From the NCBI RefSeq assembly GCF_014201355.1, contig NZ_JACHEG010000005.1, positions 248,001 to 312,000 of the forward strand: 64,000 nucleotides of DNA, read 5' to 3'. The position numbers were made by a program, and so were the translations under genes. This stretch comes from Aliirhizobium wenxiniae. GTDB lineage: Bacteria > Pseudomonadota > Alphaproteobacteria > Rhizobiales > Rhizobiaceae. Position 1 is the first letter of the stretch, and each line of letters starts with the position of its first letter. The notes beneath the pieces are model-generated. The model had not been told where the DNA came from. It worked only from the letters and a program-made list of their open reading frames with translations, and ran no database searches. This document shows, one piece after another, positions 18,447 through 27,158 of the stretch.

Positions 18447-19187
18447 ATGCTTCTCACCAGCTATAATCGCGAACGCACAGCAGCAACTCTTCTTCATGAA
18501 GCAGAGCCGGAAACGCTCAATGGTCTGTTCTCGCGGCAGCCGGTCGAGTTTATTCACCCCGGCCAGTCGATCTTCTTCGAGGGCGACGAAGCAAAGCACG
18601 TTTTCGAGGTCGTCGAAGGCGCATTGCGCATCTTCCGGATCATTTCGGACGGTCGCCGGGTCATCACCGGTTTTGTTTTCGACGGTGATCTTCTCGGCGT
18701 GTCGCTGAAGCGCAATTACCTCTACAGCGCCGAAGCAATTGTCGGGACAAAGGTTCGCCGGCTGACCAAAAAGAATTTCGAGGCAGCCGTACAAGATTCG
18801 GAAGAACTGCGCCCGCAGGTGTTCGAACGGGTTTGTGATGAAATGGCCGCTGCCCAGGACCAGATGGTACTGCTTTCGTGCAAGAGCGCTGAGGAACGCC
18901 TCTGCACATTCCTGTTGAAGCACCTTCGCAGGGCAGCGGCCAAGAGCGACGTCCAGTCGATGGTGCAGCTGCCGATGACACGCCAGGACATGGCGGACTA
19001 TCTCGGCCTGACGATCGAGACCGTCTCGCGCACGATCACCAAACTCAGCACAAAGGGCGTCCTGGGCTGCGTAGGTCGCCATTCGGTGAAGGTCATCAAG
19101 CCGATGTTGCTTGCACAATTGGCTGGAGACGACGATGAATACGGCTGGGGAGATGCAGGTGCAGCCGAAGATCGGCGCCACCACTAA
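18447..19187 (+). CDS. fixK: FixK-type Crp/FNR transcription regulator
   Basis: 246 residues: cyclic-nucleotide-like sensor fold (about 30-140), long dimer helix, and helix-turn-helix MTRQDMADYLGLTIETVSRTI (about 177-197, split here as recognition helix ETVSR) with Glu191, Ser194 and Arg195 that read TTGAN4TCAA. There is no N-terminal cysteine cluster (first Cys at 130), so it is FixK rather than the oxygen-labile FnrN. ATG 18447 is preferred over the upstream TTG/CTG at 18396 because the K-box promoter would start transcription about there. hybrid fixL follows after 24 bp, apparently in the same operon. Confidence 0.88.
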   Translation: MLLTSYNRERTAATLLHEAEPETLNGLFSRQPVEFIHPGQSIFFEGDEAKHVFEVVEGALRIFRIISDGRRVITGFVFDGDLLGVSLKRNYLYSAEAIVGTKVRRLTKKNFEAAVQDSEELRPQVFERVCDEMAAAQDQMVLLSCKSAEERLCTFLLKHLRRAAAKSDVQSMVQLPMTRQDMADYLGLTIETVSRTITKLSTKGVLGCVGRHSVKVIKPMLLAQLAGDDDEYGWGDAGAAEDRRHH

Positions 19188-19211
19188 GCCGCAGCGCAGC
19201 CAGGATATTTG

Positions 19212-21134
19212 ATGCCACATAAAATAAGAAACACTCTCACGACCCAGGCTGAACTGGATGCGGTTCTTCACCTTCTGGACGATGCCAATGTCATCGTCCA
19301 CGGGAGTGACGGTATCATCACCCGGTGGAGCTCGGGCTGTGAGGCGCTCTATGGCTGGTCGCGGGAGGAGGCGGTTGGCCAGTCCGTTCACCAGTTGCTG
19401 CAGACGCGCTTTCCCAAGCCGCTCGATGAAATCAGGCAGCAGCTGGCATCGGAGTATTCGTGGCAGGGAGAGCTGGAGCACCGCACACGCGACGGCCTTG
19501 CCGTTTTCGTTGCGACGCGTCTGGTTGCTGTCTCTCTGTCGGTCGACGGAGCGCCCATAATCATCCAGACCAACAACGACGTGACCGCGATGAAAAGGGT
19601 ACAGACAGATCTGGCGGAAAGGGAAGCGCATCTGCGTTCGATCCTCGATACCGTTCCGGAATCCACGATCGTCATTGACGATAGAGGGACGGTCACTTCG
19701 TTCAGCGCCGCCGCAGAGCGGCTGTTCGGATACAGCGCTTTGGAAGTCTGTGGCCAGAATGTCAGAATGCTGATGCCCAATCCCGATCGCGATGCCCATG
19801 ACGGTTACATTTCCAATTATATGGAAACGGGGGAGCGGCGTATCATCGGTTACGGCCGCGTGGTGACCGGGCTTCGCAAGGACGGCACGACCTTCCCGAT
19901 GGAACTTGCTGTTGGCGAAGCGCGCACTGGCGGCAAGCGCATCTTTACCGGTTTCATCCGCGACCTCACCAGCCGCCAGAAGATCGAGGAAGAGCTTCGT
20001 CAGTCGCAGAAGATGGAAGCGATCGGCCAGCTGACCGGCGGTCTTGCGCATGACTTCAACAATCTCCTGACAGTCATCAGCGGCAATCTCGAGATGATGG
20101 AATACAAGCTCGAAGACCCCAATCTTCGCGTCCTGTTGCAGGAAGCCCAGGCGGCTGCGGATGATGGCGCGAAGCTGACCGGCCAATTGCTGGCTTTCGG
20201 GCGACGCCAGCCGCTCAACAACAAGCTGGTGGATGTCGGGCAGCTCGTCTCAAGCTTCTCCGAGCTGATGCGCCGCACACTGGGCGAGGCGATCGAATTC
20301 AGGACGATCATTGCAGGGGCGCCGAACGAGGCGCTTGTCGATGCGTCGCAACTGCAGAACGCCATCCTCAATCTCGTCATCAATGCGCGTGATGCGATGC
20401 CGCGTGGCGGCAAGCTGACGGTCGAGATTTCCCGGATCAAGCTCGATGTCGATTATGCGCAGATGTATTCCAACATGCGGACGGGCGAGTTCATTCTGGT
20501 TGCCGTTACCGATACCGGAACGGGCATGACGCCGGAGGTGAAGGAAAAAGCCTTCGAGCCGTTCTTCACCACAAAGGGTGTGAGCGCCGGCACAGGGCTT
20601 GGCCTCAGCATGGTCTATGGTTTCGTCAAGCAGTCGGGCGGCAATATCCAGCTCTACAGCGAGCCGGGACAGGGGACGTCCGTGAGGATGTTCCTGCCTG
20701 CCGCAAAGAAGAAGGTCGAGCGGGAAAATCTTCATGCCGTAGTGAATCAGGCGCAAAGCCCGCTTCCCGGTGGACCGGAGAAAATTCTGGTTGTCGAGGA
20801 TGATCCGCGGGTGCGCCGTGTCACGGTCTCACGTCTGACGAGCTTCGGCTACGAGGTCATCGAGGCAGAGAACGGCAGCCAGGCGCTTTCCCAGCTCGAT
20901 CGCCACCAGGATATCGCGCTCCTGTTTACCGACGTGGTAATGCCGGGCGGTATGACGGGTGATGAACTGGCCAATCGCGTCCGCTCGGAGAAGCCGCATA
21001 TCCCGGTTTTGTTCACCTCGGGTTACGCAGAGCCGGCGATTGCGGGTCGGGAACTTGCCCTTTCGGGAAGCTGGCTGAAGAAGCCCTATACCGCGCGAGA
21101 GCTTGCCGTTCGGATTCGCGAGCTACTAGACTGA
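19212..21134 (+). CDS. fixL: Hybrid oxygen-sensing histidine kinase (hFixL) with C-terminal receiver
   Basis: 640 residues, no membrane segment. PAS-A about 12-125; PAS-B about 140-255 is a FixL haem PAS: axial His196 in RDAHDGYI and the oxygen-gating Arg216 in [10 protein letters not shown], followed by [15 protein letters not shown]. The kinase has phospho-His280 in [12 protein letters not shown] box INARDAM, and G boxes DTGTGM and GTGLGL. A receiver domain (about 522-640) has Asp574 in [14 protein letters not shown] 19212 has aggat upstream; the TTG at 19209 is in frame. This is the soluble hybrid form known from R. etli and R. leguminosarum, not the membrane FixL of S. meliloti. It would phosphorylate the FxkR-like protein. 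Confidence 0.88.
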   Translation: MPHKIRNTLTTQAELDAVLHLLDDANVIVHGSDGIITRWSSGCEALYGWSREEAVGQSVHQLLQTRFPKPLDEIRQQLASEYSWQGELEHRTRDGLAVFVATRLVAVSLSVDGAPIIIQTNNDVTAMKRVQTDLAEREAHLRSILDTVPESTIVIDDRGTVTSFSAAAERLFGYSALEVCGQNVRMLMPNPDRDAHDGYISNYMETGERRIIGYGRVVTGLRKDGTTFPMELAVGEARTGGKRIFTGFIRDLTSRQKIEEELRQSQKMEAIGQLTGGLAHDFNNLLTVISGNLEMMEYKLEDPNLRVLLQEAQAAADDGAKLTGQLLAFGRRQPLNNKLVDVGQLVSSFSELMRRTLGEAIEFRTIIAGAPNEALVDASQLQNAILNLVINARDAMPRGGKLTVEISRIKLDVDYAQMYSNMRTGEFILVAVTDTGTGMTPEVKEKAFEPFFTTKGVSAGTGLGLSMVYGFVKQSGGNIQLYSEPGQGTSVRMFLPAAKKKVERENLHAVVNQAQSPLPGGPEKILVVEDDPRVRRVTVSRLTSFGYEVIEAENGSQALSQLDRHQDIALLFTDVVMPGGMTGDELANRVRSEKPHIPVLFTSGYAEPAIAGRELALSGSWLKKPYTARELAVRIRELLD

Positions 21135-21306
21135 TGATCGGCTGATCGTGAGTTTGCCGGCTTAAGTCTGGCTGTCTGGCCGCGGTCCGGTTTGAGCTGC
21201 GTCTGCGGTCGCGATTGAGGCCATTTTCCGGCCATTTTGTGCCTTGCCGCCTTTGTTTCAAAAGGAGGCAAGAACAAGCCTTGCTCTTGTGCAAAACCGG
21301 CACAAA

Positions 21307-21321
21307 TTAACGAACCGTTAA
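21307..21321 (+). promoter_or_regulatory. Full CtrA-type box TTAA-N7-TTAA
   Basis: TTAACGAACCGTTAA at 21307-21321 fits the CtrA consensus TTAA-N7-TTAA(C) and is also a perfect palindrome TTAACG-aac-CGTTAA. It lies 50 nt before the ATG of a 52-residue membrane protein. Directly upstream is a second inverted repeat, TTGTGC (21287-21292) / GCACAA (21300-21305) with 7-nt spacer, of unknown meaning. The rest of 21135-21371 shows no gene. Confidence 0.5.
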
Positions 21322-21371
21322 GCTGCTGCGGACAAGGTCCCACCCATGACTATGTAGTTTTGGAGTTGGTC

Positions 21372-21530
21372 ATGCGCATTAGTGGCGGCGTTGTGCTTCT
21401 CGTCATCCCGATCATCGCGATACTGCTTTTCGGCGTATCCGTCTCATGGACGCGTCTTCAATCGGTCGACCGGACGTTTACGAGTTCGATCGGTCCGCAC
21501 AGCGACATGCCGCAGCCGCCGCGGCCTTGA
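21372..21530 (+). CDS. Small single-span membrane protein, unrecognised
   Basis: 52 residues beginning at ATG 21372 with ggag 6 nt upstream. One hydrophobic helix (about 7-24, VVLLVIPIIAILLFGVSV), then a short polar tail ending PQPPRP. Too short for family assignment. The good ribosome site and the CtrA-type box upstream are the reasons to believe it is expressed; a chance frame cannot be excluded. It ends 33 bp before the tRNA gene on the other strand. Confidence 0.55.
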   Translation: MRISGGVVLLVIPIIAILLFGVSVSWTRLQSVDRTFTSSIGPHSDMPQPPRP

Positions 21531-21563
21531 GGGCGGCGTTATCGACAGGATTTTGTGGGGAAG

Positions 21564-21640
21564 TGGTGATCCCAGATGGATTCGAACCATCGGCCTCAGG
21601 ATTAGGAATCCTGCGCTCTATCCTACTGAGCTATGGGACC
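21564..21640 (-). tRNA. tRNA-Arg, anticodon CCT
   Basis: On the - strand the sequence folds as a full cloverleaf: acceptor GGTCCCA / TGGGATC (one G-U pair), D arm with AGCTCAGTAGGATAGAGC, anticodon stem CAGGA / TCCTG around loop TTCCTAA (anticodon CCT, reads AGG), T arm with GGTTCGAATCC. The 3' CCA is encoded (21564-21566). tRNA-Arg genes are frequent integration sites, but no integrase or partial tRNA copy is seen nearby. Confidence 0.97.
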
Positions 21641-21651
21641 ACTTGCGCTCA

Positions 21652-21680
21652 TCCATACAAAAGCCGTTTGGATTAGCCAA
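21652..21680 (-). promoter_or_regulatory. Sigma-70-type promoter of the tRNA-Arg gene
   Basis: TTGGCT (21675-21680) and TATGGA (21652-21657) separated by exactly 17 nt on the - strand, placing the start a few bases before the mature tRNA 5' end (21640). It sits between the amidohydrolase stop and the tRNA. Confidence 0.65.
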
Positions 21681-21695
21681 GCCTTTTTCGGGCGA

Positions 21696-22859
21696 TCATT
21701 CCGATAGCCGCTTCTCGGCAAGTTTTACCCAGTACGAAATGCCGTAGGCGATGGCTTCGTCGTCGAAATCGTATTTCGGGTTGTGAAGCGGGGCGGTGTC
21801 GCCGTTGCCGATGAAAATGAAGGCGCCGGGGCGCTGTTTCAGCATGAAGGCGAAGTCCTCGCCGGCCATGGTCGGGTCGACGTTCGGATCGACATTGGCG
21901 GCTCCCACCACGCCTGTCGCCACCTCGATCGCGTGGTCGGTTTCCAGGTCGTGATTGAAGGTAACCGGGCACTGCCGGTAATATTCGATCTCCGCCGTTG
22001 CGCCATGGGCGCTCACCAGCCCGTCGACAATCTGCTTTATGCGGTTCTGTGCGAGATCGCGGGTGTCCTCGCTCAACGTGCGGACCGTGCCCATGATCGT
22101 TGCCGTGTCGGGGATGATGTTATGGGAGGTTCCGGCGTCGAAACGCGTCACCGAAATCACCACCGACTGGACCGGGTCGGCATTGCGGGCGGCAATCGCC
22201 TGCAGGCTGCCGACAAGCTGGGAACCGATGAAGATCGGGTCGATCGTCTTGTGCGGCTGGGCTGCATGGCCGCCGCGACCGGTAATGGTGATGGTGAAGC
22301 GGTCTGGCGCTGCCATGATGCCGCCCTTGCGGATGGCGAACTGGCCGACGGGAATTCCCGGCATGTTGTGCATGCCATAGACTTCTTCGATGCCGAAACG
22401 GTCCATCAGGCCGTCTTCGACCATCGCCAGCGCACCGGCGCCGCCCTCTTCGGCCGGCTGGAAGATGACGGCAACGCTGCCGTTGAAATTACGGGTCTCG
22501 GAGAGATATTTTGCAGCACCCAGAAGCATCGACGTGTGGCCGTCATGGCCGCAGGCATGCATCTTGCCAGGGGTTGTCGAGGCGTAGTCCTTGGCGGTCA
22601 TTTCCGTCAGCGGAAGGGCGTCCATGTCGGCGCGCATGCCGATCGTGCGCGTGCCCTCTCCCTTGCCGCGGATGATGCCGACAACGCCGGTGCGGCCGAT
22701 GCCGGTGACGACCTCGTCGACGCCGAACTCGCGCAGCTTTTCCGCCACGAAGGCTGCCGTATTGTGAACATCATAGAGAATTTCGGGATGCTGGTGCAGA
22801 AATCGTCGCCAGCCGGTCACTTCGCCCTGAAGCTCGGCTGCGCGGTTCAATATGGGCAT
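21696..22859 (-). CDS. M20-family amidohydrolase (hippurate hydrolase-like)
   Basis: 387 residues, metal-dependent hydrolase of the M20D subfamily (HipO, IAA-amino acid hydrolase type). Motifs in order: WRRFLHQHPEILYDVHNTAAF, MRADMDALPL, HACGHDGHTSMLLGAAKYL with the Cys/His/His metal ligands, PAEEGGAGA with the general base Glu, and AGEDFAFML near the C-terminus. ATG 22859 (MPILNRAAELQGE) has ggaaagag upstream; the frame runs 35 codons further up but that part is not conserved in character. The natural amide substrate cannot be told. It is monocistronic and divergent from the D,D-carboxypeptidase gene. Confidence 0.88.
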   Translation of the reverse strand: MPILNRAAELQGEVTGWRRFLHQHPEILYDVHNTAAFVAEKLREFGVDEVVTGIGRTGVVGIIRGKGEGTRTIGMRADMDALPLTEMTAKDYASTTPGKMHACGHDGHTSMLLGAAKYLSETRNFNGSVAVIFQPAEEGGAGALAMVEDGLMDRFGIEEVYGMHNMPGIPVGQFAIRKGGIMAAPDRFTITITGRGGHAAQPHKTIDPIFIGSQLVGSLQAIAARNADPVQSVVISVTRFDAGTSHNIIPDTATIMGTVRTLSEDTRDLAQNRIKQIVDGLVSAHGATAEIEYYRQCPVTFNHDLETDHAIEVATGVVGAANVDPNVDPTMAGEDFAFMLKQRPGAFIFIGNGDTAPLHNPKYDFDDEAIAYGISYWVKLAEKRLSE

Positions 22860-23081
22860 AGTATCTCTTTCCTGAACGTCCAGAGCATTTCCGGCAAAGA
22901 TGCTGATGCCGTCAATGCTCCTCCTTTTGTTTTCCGCCGTCGCGGCCGCAAAACCCCCTCGCATTCCTGCCCGATGCGATCCGGCTTCACGTGGTTATGT
23001 TCACCCTCCGCTTTGCATAGTGCGCCGGGTGATTGACGTAATCAATCTTCTTTGCCATTGCTTCGACATATAGGCCATCTA

Positions 23082-24215
23082 ATGGCCCCACTCGTTAACA
23101 TTCGGACGAGGACGATCTTGCCGCACCTAAATATCCGCCACCTTACCGCCAGACGGCTTGCCTGCCTCGTGACCGCGATCGGAGTTGTTGCTTTTGCCCA
23201 GAGCGCGGTTGCCAACCCACGCATGATCATCGACGCCAATACCGGCCGCGTGATCGCCCATCAGGATGCTTTCCGGAAATGGTATCCGGCTTCGCTGACA
23301 AAGCTGATGACGGCCTATGTCACGTTCCGGGCGCTGAAGAGCGGTCGCCTGTCGCTGGACAGCACGGTGACGATGAGCAAATTCGCCACCGACCAGCCGG
23401 CCAGCAAGATGTATTTCCGGCCCGGCTCGCAGCTGACCATGGACAATGCGCTGAAGATCATGCTGGTGAAGTCCGCCAATGATATGGCTGTTGCCGTGGC
23501 GGAGACCGTCGGCGGCTCTACCGACCAGTTCGTGGCGATGATGAATGCCGAGGCGCAGCGGCTCGGCATGTCCTCGTCGCATTTCATCAATCCGCACGGA
23601 TTGCCCGGCAAGGGGCAATATACGACGGCCCGTGACCTCGGCATCCTGGCCATGCAGATCAAGCGGGAATTCCCGCAATATTCGACCTATTTCACCATCG
23701 AGGGCATCGATACCGGCAAGAAGCAGTATCCGAACTTCAACACGCTGATCGGCCGTTTCGACGGTGCCGACGGGATGAAGACCGGTTTCATCTGTGCTGC
23801 GGGCTTCAATCAGGTGTCTTCCGCCACCCGCAACGGGCGCACGGTAATCTCGGTCGTGCTCGGGGCAGATAGCCTTGCCGGCCGCGCCGATGATTCCGCC
23901 AATTTGCTGCAGCAGGGACTGACCACGACGGGTAGCCAGGGCACGCCGCTGGCGTCGCTTGCCCCTTACGGCGATACGGCCGAGGTCAACGATCTCACCC
24001 AGGACATCTGCAATCCGAAAGCCGCAAAGGTTCGCAGCGAAACGCGTGACGATGCCGGCCGGACAATCATGCACTCGCCCTATCTTCACGAAATGACGCA
24101 CCCGCCGGCCTATGTGTTCGCCGGCCTTATCCCGGGAACCGAGCCGGTCGAAACGAAGATCGGCGAGAAGAGCTACGCCAATATCCCGATCCCGGTACCG
24201 CGTCCGACATTCTGA
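23082..24215 (+). CDS. D-alanyl-D-alanine carboxypeptidase (DacA/DacF-type PBP)
   Basis: Serine peptidase that trims the terminal D-Ala from peptidoglycan stem peptides in the periplasm. 377 residues: signal segment about 22-45, then S11-family motifs SLTK (Ser71, Lys74), SAN (131-133) and KTG (233-235), and a C-terminal Pro-rich tail. ATG 23082 has agg 7 nt upstream; TTG 23052 is an alternative. The metal GTPase gene starts 12 bp after the stop, so both are probably co-transcribed. No clear C-terminal amphipathic anchor helix. Confidence 0.93.
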   Translation: MAPLVNIRTRTILPHLNIRHLTARRLACLVTAIGVVAFAQSAVANPRMIIDANTGRVIAHQDAFRKWYPASLTKLMTAYVTFRALKSGRLSLDSTVTMSKFATDQPASKMYFRPGSQLTMDNALKIMLVKSANDMAVAVAETVGGSTDQFVAMMNAEAQRLGMSSSHFINPHGLPGKGQYTTARDLGILAMQIKREFPQYSTYFTIEGIDTGKKQYPNFNTLIGRFDGADGMKTGFICAAGFNQVSSATRNGRTVISVVLGADSLAGRADDSANLLQQGLTTTGSQGTPLASLAPYGDTAEVNDLTQDICNPKAAKVRSETRDDAGRTIMHSPYLHEMTHPPAYVFAGLIPGTEPVETKIGEKSYANIPIPVPRPTF

Positions 24216-24227
24216 TTGGAACAGCAT

Positions 24228-25427
24228 ATGGCCATCGGTCAGGACCGGATCCCGGTCTCCATCATCACCGGCTTTCTCGGTGCAGGAAAATCGACCTTGC
24301 TCAACAGGATGCTTCGCGATCCTGCAGCCAAGGACATCGCCGTCATCATCAACGAGTTCGGTGAAGTCGGGATCGATAATCTGCTCGTCGAGGCCTCGGG
24401 CGATTCGATGATCGAACTGTCGAACGGCTGCCTGTGCTGCACGGTGCGTGGTGAACTGGTCGATACGCTGGCCTCGATGATGGATGCGATCCAGACCGGT
24501 CGCGCCAAGCCGATCACCCGGGTCGTCATCGAAACCACCGGCCTTGCCGATCCGGCGCCGGTGATGCAGTCGGTGATGGGTAATCCGGTGATCGCCCAGA
24601 ATTTCGAGCTTGAGGGTGTGGTGACCGTCGTCGATGCGGTCAACGGCCTTGCGACGCTCGGTGCGCATCCGGAAGCGGCGAAGCAGGTGGCGGTTGCCGA
24701 CCGGCTGATCGTCTCGAAACAGACGCTGGCGGATGCCGGACAGCTTTCGGCCTTGCGTGCTCGGCTTGCCTCGCTCAATCCGCGTGCGCCGGTTTCCGAT
24801 GGTGATGATGCTTCGGTCAGTAGTTTGTCGATGCTGGCAAACGGGCTTTATGATCCATCGTCGAAAATTGCCGATGTGGATCGCTGGCTGCACGACGAGA
24901 TAGCTGCCGATCAGCATGACCATCACCATCATGACCACGATCATGATGGTGGGTGCGACTGCGGGCACGACCATGGAGACAATCACGGTCATCACCACCA
25001 CGCACACGACCATGGGCACCACCATCATCATCATGATGTGAGCCGCCATGGCGACGATATAAGGTCCTTCTCTATCGTGCATGACCGGCCGATCGATCCG
25101 ATGGCGATCGACATGTTCGTCGATCTCTTAAGATCGGCGCATGGCGAGAAGCTTTTGCGGATGAAGGCGGTGGTAAAGCTGTCGGACAATCCGGAGCGAC
25201 CACTCGTTCTGCATGGCGTGCAGGCGATCTTCCATCCGCCGCAGCGGCTGCCCCGGTGGCCGGAAGGCTCCGACCAGAAGACCCGTATGGTGCTGATCAC
25301 CAAGGGCCTGACCGAGGAGTTCGTCGCCGATCTCTTCGCGGCCTTCACCGGAGAGCCGCGTCTCGACCGGCCTGACCGGGCAGCGCTGGAAGACAATCCG
25401 CTGGCCGTGCCCGGCTTCAGGCGGTAA
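24228..25427 (+). CDS. COG0523 (CobW/ZNG-type) metal-chaperone GTPase with His-rich loop
   Basis: 399-residue G3E P-loop GTPase. Walker A GFLGAGKST (15-23), the metal-binding CxCC motif CLCC (68-71), NEFGEVGID, and a C-terminal CobW_C domain. Residues about 227-275 are almost entirely His, Asp and Gly, a metal-binding insert found in zinc-handling members. It most likely delivers zinc or another divalent metal; a role in cobalamin synthesis is less likely because cob genes are elsewhere. It is downstream of the D,D-carboxypeptidase by 12 bp, and its last 11 nt overlap convergent tusA. No Zur-type operator was recognised. Confidence 0.9.
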   Translation: MAIGQDRIPVSIITGFLGAGKSTLLNRMLRDPAAKDIAVIINEFGEVGIDNLLVEASGDSMIELSNGCLCCTVRGELVDTLASMMDAIQTGRAKPITRVVIETTGLADPAPVMQSVMGNPVIAQNFELEGVVTVVDAVNGLATLGAHPEAAKQVAVADRLIVSKQTLADAGQLSALRARLASLNPRAPVSDGDDASVSSLSMLANGLYDPSSKIADVDRWLHDEIAADQHDHHHHDHDHDGGCDCGHDHGDNHGHHHHAHDHGHHHHHHDVSRHGDDIRSFSIVHDRPIDPMAIDMFVDLLRSAHGEKLLRMKAVVKLSDNPERPLVLHGVQAIFHPPQRLPRWPEGSDQKTRMVLITKGLTEEFVADLFAAFTGEPRLDRPDRAALEDNPLAVPGFRR

Positions 25428-25665
25428 CCGAGATACCCTTGCGAATGATGAAGCGGTGGCCCTCCGCCGTCTTCTCGCTCTCGATGAGCTCGTGGCCTTC
25501 CTGACGGCAGAAATGCGGAATGTCGATGCCGGCCAAGGGATCGCTGGTCTGCAGAACTAGACGATCGCCATCATGCAGGGTTTTCAACCGCCGACGCGTC
25601 TTCAGCACCGGCAGAGGGCATTTCAGCCCCCTCAGGTCATAGATCACGTCTGTCGGCGAGGTCAC
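25417..25665 (-). CDS. TusA/SirA-like sulfur carrier protein
   Basis: 82 residues with the family N-terminus DLRGLKCPLPVLKTRRRL; the active Cys16 lies in CPLP (CPxP). Such proteins carry persulfide sulfur for tRNA thiolation or cofactor synthesis, though many small homologues are untested. Translation starts at GTG 25665, and the GTGA overlaps the stop TGA of the upstream L,D-transpeptidase gene, so the two are translationally coupled. The pairing of a sulfur carrier with a cell-wall enzyme is not explained by known function. Confidence 0.9.
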   Translation of the reverse strand: MTSPTDVIYDLRGLKCPLPVLKTRRRLKTLHDGDRLVLQTSDPLAGIDIPHFCRQEGHELIESEKTAEGHRFIIRKGISVTA

Positions 25666-26984
25666 TGCTTGTCCCAGAACTTCCAGAACGGCTTCTTGGC
25701 TTCACTCACAGGTGCAGCGGGTGCCGCATAGGCGAGCGGGTTCATCGGGTTCTGTTCGGGAACCGGAACGGTCGTCGTCCTGCCTTCGGCTGTCTGGATC
25801 GTCGGCACCGTCGTGCTGGCGACGGTGGCGCCTGTCGCAGCCGGAATTGCACCGGTCGTTGCCGGCAGGCGGTCCTGTTTCATCCGTTCGGCGACGGTTG
25901 CCGTCTGCGGAGCGGCAGAAAGCGAAGCGAGCTGGGTCGATGCAGGCTTAGGCTGGCCGGCAGCCATGCGCTTCTGCATCATTTCCTGGAATTCCGACTG
26001 GCTCATCAGCTTGCCGGCTTCGAGCGAGGTTCCGGTCGGCGCATAGGCGAGTTCACGGCCCTTGCGCTTTTCGGCAACGACTGCCTTGCGTTCGGCTTCG
26101 CTCGGCTCGTACCAGACCTTCTTGCCAAGCTTGTCTACGGCCTTTTCGAAGGCGAGATCATAAGTCTTGTTGTAGGAGGAAAGAGCCGAAACCAGCGCCG
26201 GCGGTGTAGACATGTCCGGGCAGGCGGCGGCTGCGCTGAGCGGCCCCTTGGATTCCTGGTTGAAGACGTATTTCTTGCCGCAGACCGCAACTTCCGGCGG
26301 GCGCTTGGTGACTTCGAAATTGTCGTAGCCGACCTTGATCATCTTCCAGAAATCGGAGTGTTCGCTGTCGCGATGGCGTGCCATGTTGTCCGCCGTCATG
26401 CGGAAGGGCAGGGCCTGCAGTTGTACGGAAGTCTGACCACCCTTGAAGGCGTCGCGGGCAAAGGCGTAGATCTCGAGGATCTGCTGGTCGGTCATCGAAT
26501 AGCAGCCTGAAGACGAGCAGGCGCCATGGATCATCAGGTTGGTGCCGTTGCGGCCGTTGGCGGCGTCATAACGGTTCGGGAAACCGGTATTGATGGCAAG
26601 GTAATATTTGGAATTCGGGTTCAGGTGCGCCGGCGTCAGGCTGTAGAAACCCTCGGGTGCCTGGCGGTCGCCTTCCTTGATCTTGGGGCCGAGTTTTCCC
26701 GACCATGCGCAGATGTCGTAGCTCTTGATCACGTCGAAGCGGTTGTCCGCCTTCGCCTTCCAGACCTCGAGCTTGCCCTCTTCCTTGAGGATGCGGATCA
26801 TGATCGGCGAATTGCGCGGCATGTTCTTCGCCTGCATGTCGGCGATGATCTTTGCCGGCAAGGGCTGGTCGACCTTGTTCTTGACCGTCGAGAGGTCGAC
26901 GCCAGTGGCGGAATCAAGGGTGTCGTTACAGCCGGTGAGGGCTGTTGCAACCAGAAGAGCGAGGGCGATGTGCTTCAAACGCAT
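25662..26984 (-). CDS. L,D-transpeptidase (YkuD family) lipoprotein
   Basis: 440 residues. A lipoprotein signal (MRLKHIALALLVATALTGC, lipidated Cys19) precedes a YkuD domain (about 60-200) with MIHGACSSSGCYSM, giving catalytic His153 and Cys161. The rest (about 230-440) is low-complexity, rich in Ala, Thr and Pro. The enzyme would form or edit 3-3 cross-links or protein attachment to peptidoglycan in the periplasm; Rhizobiales rely heavily on L,D-transpeptidases for polar growth. Upstream ATGs at 26999 and 27035 are in frame, but the lipobox spacing favours 26984. tusA overlaps its stop. Confidence 0.9.
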   Translation of the reverse strand: MRLKHIALALLVATALTGCNDTLDSATGVDLSTVKNKVDQPLPAKIIADMQAKNMPRNSPIMIRILKEEGKLEVWKAKADNRFDVIKSYDICAWSGKLGPKIKEGDRQAPEGFYSLTPAHLNPNSKYYLAINTGFPNRYDAANGRNGTNLMIHGACSSSGCYSMTDQQILEIYAFARDAFKGGQTSVQLQALPFRMTADNMARHRDSEHSDFWKMIKVGYDNFEVTKRPPEVAVCGKKYVFNQESKGPLSAAAACPDMSTPPALVSALSSYNKTYDLAFEKAVDKLGKKVWYEPSEAERKAVVAEKRKGRELAYAPTGTSLEAGKLMSQSEFQEMMQKRMAAGQPKPASTQLASLSAAPQTATVAERMKQDRLPATTGAIPAATGATVASTTVPTIQTAEGRTTTVPVPEQNPMNPLAYAAPAAPVSEAKKPFWKFWDKQ

Positions 26985-27158
26985 CGGAACGGACCACATA
27001 TCTAGTTCGGCATCAAACCGGGGCAGAGGGTGCAATAATAATACGGTAAGCTTTACATTTTCTTAACCGCTGAAAATCGCCTGTCCAGCAAACCCTCGTC
27101 GCCCACTGTTATGATCAATGTGGCCGAAATTGGCAACCTTCAATGAGAAAGGCTGCGA

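Noticed and set aside
18426-20186. A 586-codon open frame on the - strand
   Set aside because: Antisense to fixK and fixL, both of which have complete catalytic and DNA-binding motifs.
21250-21272. Imperfect palindrome around gcctttgtttcaaaaggagg
   Set aside because: Two mismatches and no neighbour or T run that would make it a terminator or a small RNA.
23127-25082. A 651-codon open frame on the - strand with a Met/Val-rich start
   Set aside because: Antisense to the D,D-carboxypeptidase and the COG0523 GTPase. The Met/Val stretch is the complement of the His-rich codons.
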